DNA from: Lachnospiraceae bacterium UBA1753
GTDB taxonomy: Bacteria; Bacillota; Clostridia; Lachnospirales; Lachnospiraceae
Assembly (NCBI GenBank): GCA_002317595.1
Contig: DCHL01000072.1
Location: 2,039-29,955, forward strand
Direction: 5' to 3'
DNA: 27,917 nt
In this document: positions 1 through 7,380 of the stretch, piece by piece
Layout: every line of letters starts with the position of its first letter
Numbering within the stretch: position 1 is the first letter of the stretch
Notes under the pieces: generated by a model
What the model was told of the DNA's origin: nothing
The model's input: only the letters and a program-made list of their open reading frames with translations
Database searches by the model: none
Made by a program: the position numbers and the translations under genes

Positions 1-491
1 GCCTCTGACTTACCGATTCCACTCTCACCAGTGATGAGGACACCCTCACCATAGACATCGATGAGTACTCCGTGGATTGAAATACAGGGAGCGAGCTTAA
101 CATTGAGCCATCTGATAATCTCAGCTGAAAATGCCGATGTTGCCTTCGAAGTAGTGAAGATAGGAACCTGTCTCTCCATTGCAATGCGAAGGAAGGTCTC
201 ATCAGGCTCTAAGTCTCTACAATAGATAAAGCAGGGAATCTTCTCATCGATGAGAGTTGCATATATCTCCTCTCGTCTCTCTTCTGTCATCTGCTGCATA
301 TATCTGTACTCAACAAATCCGATAACCTGAACACGGGTGGTCTCATAATGCTCGAAGAAACCAGCCAGCTGCATTCCAGGACGGTTAATATCAGGCTGAA
401 GAATCTTAACCTTGTCAACATCAATCTCAGGTGTAAGATTTTTCAGATGCATCTTATCAATAAGCCTTCTCAGTTCTACCACTGCCGCCAT
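1..491 (-). CDS. hprK: HPr kinase/phosphorylase, N-terminal part (cut by window edge)
   Basis: Bifunctional kinase/phosphorylase acting on Ser46 of HPr, the central switch of carbon catabolite repression in Firmicutes. About 163 codons are present; the rest lies outside the window. The N-terminal domain reads MAAVVELRRLIDKMHLKN and is followed by IHGVLIDVYGEGVLITGES, with the Walker A loop GESGIGKS at about residues 155-162, the usual place in HprK. Start: ATG at 491 with GGAGGG (499-504) 7 nt upstream; another ATG at 498 is out of frame. It lies 71 nt downstream of uvrC on the same strand, a common order in Lachnospiraceae. It may be read with uvrC and also from an extended -10 promoter in the gap. 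The identification is firm. Confidence 0.95.
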   Translation of the reverse strand, partial: MAAVVELRRLIDKMHLKNLTPEIDVDKVKILQPDINRPGMQLAGFFEHYETTRVQVIGFVEYRYMQQMTEERREEIYATLIDEKIPCFIYCRDLEPDETFLRIAMERQVPIFTTSKATSAFSAEIIRWLNVKLAPCISIHGVLIDVYGEGVLITGESGIGKSE

Positions 492-535
492 TATTCATCC
501 CTCCAAAAAAAGAATTTTGTACATACCTAGTTTCT

Positions 536-544
536 ATTGTATCA
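536..544 (-). promoter_or_regulatory. possible extended -10 promoter for hprK
   Basis: In the uvrC-hprK gap the minus strand has TGATACAAT, an extended -10 (TG-n-TACAAT), about 45 nt before the hprK start. No good -35 is visible 17 nt upstream, which is tolerated in extended -10 promoters. This is inference from motif only. Confidence 0.4.
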
Positions 545-562
545 TATTGTACTTACTTTCAC

Positions 563-2455
563 TTACTTATTTTCGTGAAAAAATAAATATACGGTCTCTG
601 CGGCCGCCTCATTCATTGAAGGCGTAGCTGCAAGCTGCTCCCTTGTTGCCGCTGCAATTCCCTCCACAGAGCCAAATTTCCGGAGCATTGCCTTCCTTCT
701 GGCGGGTCCGATTCCTGGAATATCATCGAGAATTGACTTAACCTGCCCCTTCGACCTGAGTGACCTGTGATACTCGATTGCAAACCTGTGCGCCTCATCC
801 TGAATCCTTGTGATCAGCTTGAATCCCTCCGAGTGCGTATCGATGGGAAGTTCCTCGTCGTTAAAGTAAAGCCCTCTTGTTCTGTGATGGTCATCCTTAA
901 CCATACCACACACTGGAATTGTAAGTCCTAGCTTTTCGAGAACCTTAAGGCAGGCATGGACCTGTCCCTTGCCACCATCCATCATGATGAGGTCAGGGAA
1001 TTTCGTGAAGCTGCCGTATTCCTTCATGTCCTCACTCTCAAGCTCCGACATCTCTTCCAGACCGTGGGTAAATCTCCTCGTCAGCACTTCTTCCATGCTC
1101 GCATAGTCATCAGGACCGATTACTGTCCGTATCTTGAATCGCCTGTAGTCACTCTTCTTCGCCCTACCCTTGTCAAAGACGACCATGGAACCAACAGACT
1201 CGTATCCACTTATGTTGGATATATCAAAGGCTTCCATGCGGCTCACCTTCTCGAGGCCGAGAAGGTCTCCAATCTCCTTGGCAGCACCAATTGTCCTGCC
1301 CTCCTGCCTTCTGATTTTTTCCTTATCCTGGGTGAGGACCATCCTGGCATTTTTCTCCGCAAGTTCAATAAAACGCTCCTTCATGCCAATTTTGGGCACT
1401 CTCAGGCTAACCTTCGAGCCACGCTTTCCTGTGAGCCATTTCTCAATAACCTCTCGCTCCTCGATATCCTCCTGGATCATGAGCTCGCGGGGAATGAAGG
1501 GTGTTCCTGCATAGAACTGCTTGATGAAGGTCTGAAGAATAAATCCCTTCGATGCTTCTTCAGCGCCTGTCACATCAGACAGCTTCATATAGAAGTGCTC
1601 CCTTCCTATCATTCTGCCGTCCCTGATGAAGAATACCTGTACCACAGCGTCGCCATCCTCTGCATAGAGGGCAATCACGTCCTTGTCCTCTCCATCGCTG
1701 CTGGTAATCTTCTGCTTCTGCGCTACTGCCTTCACATTTACCAGAAGCTGTTTGTACTCGCCAGCCTCCTCGAATTCAAGCTTCTCCGAGGCCTCATACA
1801 TCTTATTTTCAATCATGCTGATGACAGGCGCATAATTTCCATTCAGGAAATCAAGCGCACCCTTTATGCCCTCATCATATGCCTCCTTGCTGCAGTGTCC
1901 CTGGCACGGTCCCATACAGCGGTGGATATGATAGTTCAGGCAGGCCCTGTCGTCCTTATTTTTTGAAGGGGATAGCTCAATACTGCGGTTGCAGGTTCTG
2001 AGCTTATAGATTTTGTTGATAAGGTCTATCGTATCCTTCACGGCCCCGGCACTTGTGTAGGGCCCGAAATACTTGCTCTTATCCTTTTTCATCTGACGTG
2101 AAAAAATTAACCTTGGGTAGTTCTCACCCACGGTCACCTTGATGTACGGATATGTCTTATCGTCCTTGAGCATGGTGTTGTACTTGGGACGATGTTCCTT
2201 GATGAGGTTGCACTCGAGGACCAGAGCCTCAAGCTCAGAATCCGTGACGATATACTCGAAATAGTCAATGCGCTTGACCATCTCCTGAATCTTAGGGGAT
2301 TTCTTCGTGCTCTCACGGAAATATGAACGGACACGGTTCTTCAGGATGATGGCCTTGCCCACATAGATAATGGCATCACGCTTATCGTGCATGATGTACA
2401 CTCCGGGCTTTGCCGGTAGCTTTTTTAGTTCTTCCTGCAGGTCAAAGCCTTCCAT
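563..2455 (-). CDS. uvrC: excinuclease ABC subunit C
   Basis: UvrC makes both incisions around bulky DNA lesions in nucleotide excision repair with UvrA and UvrB. The 630-residue length is normal. Visible domains in order: GIY-YIG nuclease (GVYIM...IIYVGKA, residues 18-35, with E76/E81 in TDSELEALVLE); a cysteine group C155, C172, C180, C184 matching the spacing type of the UvrC Fe-S ligands; UVR motif around 213-240; the RNase H-like second nuclease (MEAFDISNISGYESVGS) near residue 405; and helix-hairpin-helix repeats at the C-terminus (DDIPGIGPARRKAMLRKFGS). AGGAG lies 6 nt before the ATG. It is 52 nt downstream of the lacI-type gene. A TATAAT overlapping that gene's stop codon (2507-2512) might serve as its own -10. 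Identification firm. Confidence 0.97.
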   Translation of the reverse strand: MEGFDLQEELKKLPAKPGVYIMHDKRDAIIYVGKAIILKNRVRSYFRESTKKSPKIQEMVKRIDYFEYIVTDSELEALVLECNLIKEHRPKYNTMLKDDKTYPYIKVTVGENYPRLIFSRQMKKDKSKYFGPYTSAGAVKDTIDLINKIYKLRTCNRSIELSPSKNKDDRACLNYHIHRCMGPCQGHCSKEAYDEGIKGALDFLNGNYAPVISMIENKMYEASEKLEFEEAGEYKQLLVNVKAVAQKQKITSSDGEDKDVIALYAEDGDAVVQVFFIRDGRMIGREHFYMKLSDVTGAEEASKGFILQTFIKQFYAGTPFIPRELMIQEDIEEREVIEKWLTGKRGSKVSLRVPKIGMKERFIELAEKNARMVLTQDKEKIRRQEGRTIGAAKEIGDLLGLEKVSRMEAFDISNISGYESVGSMVVFDKGRAKKSDYRRFKIRTVIGPDDYASMEEVLTRRFTHGLEEMSELESEDMKEYGSFTKFPDLIMMDGGKGQVHACLKVLEKLGLTIPVCGMVKDDHHRTRGLYFNDEELPIDTHSEGFKLITRIQDEAHRFAIEYHRSLRSKGQVKSILDDIPGIGPARRKAMLRKFGSVEGIAAATREQLAATPSMNEAAAETVYLFFHENK

Positions 2456-2507
2456 TCATTTCTCCTGTAATCATGTAATATGTAAAATAACCCTTGCAAT
2501 ATTCTAA

Positions 2508-3539
2508 TTATACCCAGTCTATGGTATTTTCATAGATTCTGATTTCATTCTTCATTGCATATATTTTTTTGGCGGGCAGAGTGTCATTTACAAGATACTG
2601 CACAGCAAGCTCCACCGATGTCTTGCCCTGTGTGAAGGGCTGCTGGCATATGGTTGCCTTGACGAGTCCTTCCCTGATAAGTGCCTCCATGGCGGGGGTA
2701 TAATCACAGGCTATCACAGTTATGTCCTGTCTGCCCAGTTCCTTTATCGCCCTGCACACTCCCGATGCGGCACCAGCAAGCACATAGATTGCCGTGACTT
2801 CCGGCTTGTCTGTGAGTACTGCCTTTGTCCTCTCATAGGCCAGCTCATCATCATCCTCTGTCTCAATGGTTGACAGTATCTGCATCCCGGGATATCTCTT
2901 GCGCAGGCATGAACAGAATCCCCAGATTCTCTGGTTGTGTCCAAGCACCTGCTTGTTGCCAGCTGCCAGAAGCACCTTTGCACTTCCACCCGTGAGAAGT
3001 CCCATCATTCCGGCTGCGGTCTCTCCACTCTTGATTCCGTCGGAGCCGACATGACACAGTCTCTCGTCCTTCTCAACATCTGAATTTATGGTAATGACCG
3101 GAATCCCTTTCTTAGTGAGTTCATGGATTCTGTCTTCTATTCGCCTGTCATGGATGGCATTAAGTATCAGGAAATTAATCTCAGGTTCCAGCTCATCAAT
3201 TACCTGAAGCTGTCTTTCAAGATTAAATCCCTTTATTGTCCTGACCGTGACTGTTATTGCATAGTCAGCCGCCTCCTGCTGCGCGCGGTCAATTCCCTTT
3301 AACATTTCGTCAAAGAATTCATTGCCCTCCGAACACAGGATAATGCCAATATTATATTTCTTTTTTCTTGCAGCAAGAGCCTTGCCGGCGCGGTTTGGCC
3401 TGTAGCCGAGCTCCTCAGCCACTTCCTTGACCAGCTTTTCTGTGTCAGGATTTACACTTCCCCTATGATTGAGGACGCGGTCCACGGTACCCCTTGACAC
3501 TCCGCTCTTCTCTGCTATTTCTTTTATTGTAACTGCCAT
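2508..3539 (-). CDS. LacI-family transcriptional regulator
   Basis: 343 residues. An N-terminal LacI helix-turn-helix (TIKEIAEKSGVSRGTVDRVL, residues 4-23, then the hinge helix near NRAGKALAARKK) is followed by a periplasmic-binding-protein-like sensor domain starting at KYNIGIILCS. The sensor is of the ribose/simple sugar-binding type, so a sugar effector is expected. It is the last gene of the operon DUF4867 - isomerase - regulator and the natural candidate to bind the palindrome at 5824-5835. The start is fixed by the helix-turn-helix, yet no Shine-Dalgarno is seen: the ATG is preceded by TTGCTTTTTAAAAAAT and, just above that, a terminator-like hairpin (3556-3575). Expression is therefore probably low. 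The sugar sensed is not known. Confidence 0.9.
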   Translation of the reverse strand: MAVTIKEIAEKSGVSRGTVDRVLNHRGSVNPDTEKLVKEVAEELGYRPNRAGKALAARKKKYNIGIILCSEGNEFFDEMLKGIDRAQQEAADYAITVTVRTIKGFNLERQLQVIDELEPEINFLILNAIHDRRIEDRIHELTKKGIPVITINSDVEKDERLCHVGSDGIKSGETAAGMMGLLTGGSAKVLLAAGNKQVLGHNQRIWGFCSCLRKRYPGMQILSTIETEDDDELAYERTKAVLTDKPEVTAIYVLAGAASGVCRAIKELGRQDITVIACDYTPAMEALIREGLVKATICQQPFTQGKTSVELAVQYLVNDTLPAKKIYAMKNEIRIYENTIDWV

Positions 3540-3555
3540 ATTTTTTAAAAAGCAA

Positions 3556-3575
3556 GGCCGGTTTTTACACCGGCC
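3556..3575 (-). terminator. terminator-like hairpin between isomerase and regulator genes
   Basis: On the minus strand GGCCGGT - GTAAAA - ACCGGCC forms a 7-bp GC-rich stem followed by TTGCTTTTT, 16 nt before the regulator ATG. It should end most transcripts after the isomerase gene and let few through to the regulator. Confidence 0.75.
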
Positions 3576-3622
3576 CTGTCTGTGTTGTTATTTTATACTT
3601 ACGAACTTCTCCGCTGATTATC

Positions 3623-5110
3623 TTATGCGAAAGGGTTCTCTGTAGGATAAGGAAGAGAAGCGGGCTGGTTGTAGCCAATCTCTGATACATCTACGCCGAT
3701 GTACTTGAATACCTCAAAGAGTGCCTTTCCATAGTGTCCGAAAGCAACTGCTCCGTGATGAGGATAGTTCTTCTGAATGAGTACGTGACGGTAGAAACGT
3801 CCCATCTCAGGAATAGCGAATACACCGATACCACCGAATGATCTTGTTGCTACAGGAAGAACCTCACCCTCAGCTACATATGCGCGAAGGATGTTGTCTG
3901 ATGTAGACTGCAGACGGTAGAAGGTGATAGGTCCGGGAACGATATCTCCCTCAAGAGTACCCTGTGTAACCTCGATAGGAAGGTTACGAGCCATGATTGC
4001 CTGATGCTCCATATGACCCTTAACAAGCTTTGAAGAGCATGTATTTCCACAATGGAAGCCCATGAATGTATCCTTAAGAGTGTAATCATACTTACCAGCG
4101 ATTGACTCCTCATACATGATCTTGGGAACAGAGTTGTTGATATCAAGAAGAGTAACAATATCATCAGAAACTGCCTGGCCGATGTACTCAGAAAGAACGC
4201 CGTAGATATCAACCTCACAAGATACAGGGATTCCACGTCCTGCAAGACGAGAGTTTACGTAGCAGGGAACGCAGCCGAACTGTGTCTGGAATGCAGGCCA
4301 GCACTTACCAGCGATAACAACGTACTCCTTAGATCCCTTATGAGCCTCAACCCAGTCAAGGAGAGTAAGCTCATACTGAGCAAGCTTAGGAAGGATGGTA
4401 GGCTTGTTGTTACCATCGCCAAGCTCTGCCTCCATATCCTTGATAACATCAGGAATACGAGGATCATCAGCATGCTTGTTGAATGACTCGAAAAGGTCAA
4501 GCTCTGAGTTCTCTTCAATCTCAACACCAAGGTTGTAAAGCTGCTTGATAGGAGCGTTACAAGCGAGGAAGTTAAGAGGTCTGGGACCAAATGAGATAAT
4601 CTTAAGGCTCTTGAGTGCAACGACTGCTCTTGCAATGGGAACGAACTCGTTGATCATAGCTGCACAATCCTCTGCATCACCAACGGGATACTCAGGGATG
4701 TAAGCCTTGATATTACGAAGAGCCATGTTGTAAGAAGCATTAAGAACACCACAGTAAGCATCGCCACGGCCAGCTGCTGTAACTGAAGCGTAATCTTCCT
4801 CAGCTGCTGCGCAGAGCATTGCAGGGCCGTCGAACTGCTGGATGAGCATTGTCTCTGAAATCTCAGGACCGAAGTTTCCAAGATATACGCAAAGAGCATT
4901 ACATCCCTGAGCCTTGATATCAGCAAGTGCGTTCTTCATGTCGATCTCACTCTCGATGATAGTGATAGGGCACTCGTAGATATCTGTAGCATCATACTTA
5001 GCAGCATAAGCCTTTACAAGAGCTTCTCTTCTTCTGATAGTGAGCTCTGCAGGGAAGCAGTCACGGCTAACGCCTACAACACCAATTTTTACCTTAGGTA
5101 AATTGTTCAT
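3623..5110 (-). CDS. L-fucose/L-arabinose isomerase-family protein
   Basis: 495-residue cytosolic enzyme resembling the fucose/arabinose isomerase fold, which interconverts an aldose and a ketose with a divalent metal. The N-terminus KVKIGVVGVSRDCFP and the mid part SCEVDIYGVLSEYI fit the family. E299 and D323 are 24 residues apart, the spacing of metal ligands E337/D361 in E. coli FucI. H452, H453 or H460 (PHHGAVAFGH) is the likely third ligand. It is about 100 residues shorter than FucI. AAGGAGG lies 9 nt before the ATG. In the stretch I read, Ile is mostly ATC and Lys AAG, unlike the regulator gene downstream, which suggests high expression. It lies between the DUF4867-like gene and the LacI-type regulator. 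The substrate cannot be told from sequence; family is fairly sure, reaction inferred. Confidence 0.85.
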   Translation of the reverse strand: MNNLPKVKIGVVGVSRDCFPAELTIRRREALVKAYAAKYDATDIYECPITIIESEIDMKNALADIKAQGCNALCVYLGNFGPEISETMLIQQFDGPAMLCAAAEEDYASVTAAGRGDAYCGVLNASYNMALRNIKAYIPEYPVGDAEDCAAMINEFVPIARAVVALKSLKIISFGPRPLNFLACNAPIKQLYNLGVEIEENSELDLFESFNKHADDPRIPDVIKDMEAELGDGNNKPTILPKLAQYELTLLDWVEAHKGSKEYVVIAGKCWPAFQTQFGCVPCYVNSRLAGRGIPVSCEVDIYGVLSEYIGQAVSDDIVTLLDINNSVPKIMYEESIAGKYDYTLKDTFMGFHCGNTCSSKLVKGHMEHQAIMARNLPIEVTQGTLEGDIVPGPITFYRLQSTSDNILRAYVAEGEVLPVATRSFGGIGVFAIPEMGRFYRHVLIQKNYPHHGAVAFGHYGKALFEVFKYIGVDVSEIGYNQPASLPYPTENPFA

Positions 5111-5155
5111 TGAATTAGTCCTCCTTATTTGAAAAAATTAAAGATTGAATTTATT

Positions 5156-5181
5156 GCTTCGGGATTGTACCCCCGTTAAGC
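5156..5181 (-). promoter_or_regulatory. intercistronic hairpin, DUF4867-like gene to isomerase gene
   Basis: Minus strand GCTT-aa-CGGG ... CCCG-AAGC gives an 8-bp stem with a 2-nt bulge just after the DUF4867-like stop codon. There is no T tract, so an mRNA processing or stabilising element is likelier than a terminator. Confidence 0.4.
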
Positions 5182-5187
5182 TTCTTT

Positions 5188-5805
5188 CTATACGGTAACG
5201 TTCTCTCCGATGATTCCTACAAATGCATCATCTCCGCAGCCGCCATCCTTGTGAGCGATGAGCCACTTGTTTCTCGCTGCGAGAAGTCTGTCCTCTCCAG
5301 TTGCTCCATGAGGAGTCTCAAGTGCGTAGTTGGTCTCCTTGGGAAGTACGATTGTCACTCTGAAAGGAGCGCCATCGATTCCGCAGGGTGCATAGTGAAG
5401 AGTTGTCTCATAAATCTGTACTGCTGTTCCCTTAGGAAGGAAGAATGCCTCGATAAGAGAGCTGTCATATGTGAAGTCATCCTTAACATCAGGAAGCCAG
5501 CCAAGAAGAAGAATTGCATCAGTTGCTCCAACATTGATCTCTGAGCAGCGATGGTACTCCACAGCATTCATCTTCTGGTTAGAACCATTGCAGTATCCTA
5601 CCTGAACAGGCATCTGTCCATAAACTACTCTCTGGAACTCCTCATATACGGGAAGAGCCTCAAGTGATGCGTCGCCGGGCTCGTATACTACTGCATCAGA
5701 GGGACAGGGAAGAGCCTGCATAGCCTCAACCAGCTCTGTCACATCAATATCAAGAACCTTGCCATACTTGCGAAACGCGGGGTCTGTTACCTTCTTAATT
5801 TCCAT
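5188..5805 (-). CDS. DUF4867-like protein, cupin-type fold suspected
   Basis: 205 residues from the chosen start. I recognise it as DUF4867-like. The opening (MEIKKVTDPAFRKYGKVLDI) recalls ureidoglycolate lyase-type cupins, and ETTLHYAPCGID gives one His in a beta-strand setting, but no complete cupin metal motif is evident. An upstream in-frame ATG would add ten residues (MHVHTMEDYT). I prefer ATG 5805 because GGAGG (5814-5818) sits 8 nt before it and the longer start would run into the operator. It is first in an operon with a sugar isomerase and a LacI-type regulator, so a role in the same sugar pathway (for example a mutarotase- or lyase-like step) is inferred. No signal peptide; cytosolic. 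Function unknown. Confidence 0.8.
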   Translation of the reverse strand: MEIKKVTDPAFRKYGKVLDIDVTELVEAMQALPCPSDAVVYEPGDASLEALPVYEEFQRVVYGQMPVQVGYCNGSNQKMNAVEYHRCSEINVGATDAILLLGWLPDVKDDFTYDSSLIEAFFLPKGTAVQIYETTLHYAPCGIDGAPFRVTIVLPKETNYALETPHGATGEDRLLAARNKWLIAHKDGGCGDDAFVGIIGENVTV

Positions 5806-5823
5806 TGTGTAATCCTCCATTGT

Positions 5824-5835
5824 GTGCACGTGCAC
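5824..5835 (-). promoter_or_regulatory. palindromic operator, probably for the LacI-type regulator
   Basis: GTGCACGTGCAC is a perfect 12-bp palindrome with a central CG, the hallmark of LacI-family operators. It lies about 6-17 nt downstream of the predicted transcription start and just before the GGAGG of the first gene, so bound repressor would block elongation or promoter escape. Confidence 0.6.
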
Positions 5836-5847
5836 GTTACTTTATTT

Positions 5848-5876
5848 ATTGTATATATTGAACAATAAAAAGTCAA
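5848..5876 (-). promoter_or_regulatory. promoter of the DUF4867-isomerase-lacI operon
   Basis: Minus strand TTGACT (5871-5876), a 17-nt spacer and TACAAT (5848-5853): a near-consensus sigma-A promoter. The predicted start is near 5841. It sits between the PfkB gene's stop codon and the operon. Confidence 0.8.
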
Positions 5877-5906
5877 TCATGTTTTTAACAATCTGGAGGG
5901 GTTTTT

Positions 5907-6824
5907 TCAATGATTGATAGAAAAATTTTTGCTTTCCGGAAAATTGATTATCTCATCAAGACGCTTGGGATCCACATCAAAATACACGCCGGTACTTCCG
6001 TCTACCATGACAACCCGCGCAGCATGTCTCGCCGCATAGACCAGCGCCTTCTGTATTTTTTCCTGATGGGTACTGCCAGCATCAGACCTGCTCGCCAGTA
6101 CACTGTACAGAAATGCAGCAATAAATGAATCTCCTGCTCCAAGGGCATCCCTGGCTTTCACCTTAAAGGGTTCCTGCTCATAATATGTCTCCCCATCGTA
6201 GGCATAGAACTTTTCACTGCCCCTTGTGCCGACCGCAATACTGCAGCCACAGGAAACCGCCTTCTTAAGGACAGACTTAGTCCCCGTTTCATCAAGATGT
6301 GAGCAGGAGAAAAATGCATACCTGATAAGGGGCGCAATATTCTCAATGTCTTCATCTGAAAACGCAGCATGGAAATCATAGCAGAGAACAACGCCTTCAT
6401 TGTGAAGATACTTTATTTTTTCCAGGTCAACTGATGCACAGCGTCCCAGACAGCTCACATCAAATGACTTTACATACTCCATCTCCTCATCATTGAACAT
6501 GATGGGATAGAGGTCTGTAACGCCCTGCTTATTCCAGTCGAGGAAGACACGGTCTCCATCACTTTTCAGTTCCACAAGGCTATAACCGCTGGAGCCTGAC
6601 TCATGGTGGCTCCTGCTGCAGTCCACACCGATATGAACCAGGGTTTCCTCGAGAAGCGCTCCGGCCTGGTCATCTGCAAACACTCCAAGAAAGCCGGCCC
6701 TTGCTCCACAGTTTGTAGCCTGGCACGCAATATTGTATTCGTTTCCTCCTGGATACATCCGCTTCTGATTCACGTAAATATCCATGGTTGCAACACCTAT
6801 TCCAAGAATTTTTGGCTCTGACAT
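5907..6824 (-). CDS. PfkB-family carbohydrate/riboside kinase, FrlD-like
   Basis: 305 residues, ribokinase/PfkB family: ATP-dependent phosphorylation of a sugar or nucleoside hydroxyl. Seen: N-terminal GIGVATMDIYV, PGGNEYNIA (residues 26-34) of the substrate site, DRVFLDW, and the ATP/anion-hole signature DALGAGDSFIAAFL (227-240) with catalytic D232. Of the PfkB members I know, fructoselysine 6-kinase FrlD is closest in look (GDNDRVF- and GAGDSFIAGFL-like segments), but there is no frlB deglycase here. The ATG overlaps the TAA of the upstream NiaR-like gene by one base (TAATG) with GAGG 6 nt upstream, so it is translationally coupled and last in the ECF operon. In that setting a nucleoside such as a nicotinate or nicotinamide riboside is a possible substrate; this is inference. 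No terminator is seen after it. Confidence 0.88.
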   Translation of the reverse strand: MSEPKILGIGVATMDIYVNQKRMYPGGNEYNIACQATNCGARAGFLGVFADDQAGALLEETLVHIGVDCSRSHHESGSSGYSLVELKSDGDRVFLDWNKQGVTDLYPIMFNDEEMEYVKSFDVSCLGRCASVDLEKIKYLHNEGVVLCYDFHAAFSDEDIENIAPLIRYAFFSCSHLDETGTKSVLKKAVSCGCSIAVGTRGSEKFYAYDGETYYEQEPFKVKARDALGAGDSFIAAFLYSVLASRSDAGSTHQEKIQKALVYAARHAARVVMVDGSTGVYFDVDPKRLDEIINFPESKNFSINH

Positions 6825-7372
6825 TACTGTTCCTCACTCCAGAAATCAACTGGTTCATAATCCGTTAATTTAGCAAGGAATCCCTGCTCATCAAGCTGCT
6901 GCTGTATCAGGTCCAGAATCTTTTCTGTAGGAGCTGATACAGTATGATAATGATAACCTGAGGTTACATTCATAAGCAGACTCGACTTCCCCGTTGCCAG
7001 ATTCTCAATGAACTCCTCGATATCGCGCCTGCTCCTGATTCCCATTTCAGCTTTTACTGTGCCATATACTCTGTGATAGATGAATACATCCTCTATCGTT
7101 CCGCCGTAATCAATGATGGTGCTCATTTCCTTCTCAACGTCTTCTTCCGTGTGAATCACCTTGAATACACGCTCGGCGCATTTTGCTGACTCAAGCACAT
7201 AGCCGTTAGTTGTCGCGGTGATGTCATAATTCTGAGCGCGAAGCAGTGTGATATCCTGTACGATGACCTGACGGCTGACGCCCAGCTCCTCCGCAAGCTT
7301 TTTCCCCATGACAGGTTCCCTGCTCTTTTCCAAAAGCTGAATTAACTTTTCTCGTCTTTCATTACTTCTCAT
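6824..7372 (-). CDS. niaR: NiaR/YrxA-type 3H-domain transcriptional repressor
   Basis: 182 residues: HTH_11 winged helix (residues 5-45, RREKLIQLLEKSREPVMGKK, GVSRQVIVQDITLLRA) plus the 3H domain. NiaR binds nicotinic acid and represses genes for niacin uptake and NAD synthesis. The metal ligands known from the Thermotoga homologue have counterparts at the same spacing: H74 and E82 (8 apart) and H141, H143 in GYHYHT. A further His occurs in YHRVYG (H100). Start: a GTG at 7384 overlaps the EcfA stop, but ATG 7372 has GAGG 6 nt upstream and begins at the usual MRSNERREKL. It lies inside the ECF operon, whose promoter carries a NiaR-box-like palindrome (11304-11329), so autoregulation is likely. 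The family is firm. The ligand (niacin or a relative) is inferred. Confidence 0.9.
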   Translation of the reverse strand: MRSNERREKLIQLLEKSREPVMGKKLAEELGVSRQVIVQDITLLRAQNYDITATTNGYVLESAKCAERVFKVIHTEEDVEKEMSTIIDYGGTIEDVFIYHRVYGTVKAEMGIRSRRDIEEFIENLATGKSSLLMNVTSGYHYHTVSAPTEKILDLIQQQLDEQGFLAKLTDYEPVDFWSEEQ

Positions 7373-7380
7373 ATTGCACC

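Noticed and set aside
956..1966. Open frame of 336 codons on the plus strand inside uvrC
   Set aside because: It is antisense to the strongly conserved uvrC, has no ribosome binding site and no recognisable domain; a shadow frame.
5806..5835. Longer start of the DUF4867-like protein
   Set aside because: It would place the start codon inside the palindromic operator with no ribosome site; GGAGG marks ATG 5805.
5891..6128. Plus-strand GGAGGGG followed by ATG and 72 codons
   Set aside because: The purine run is the complement of sequence just after the PfkB stop codon and the frame overlaps the kinase gene antisense; the protein resembles nothing.
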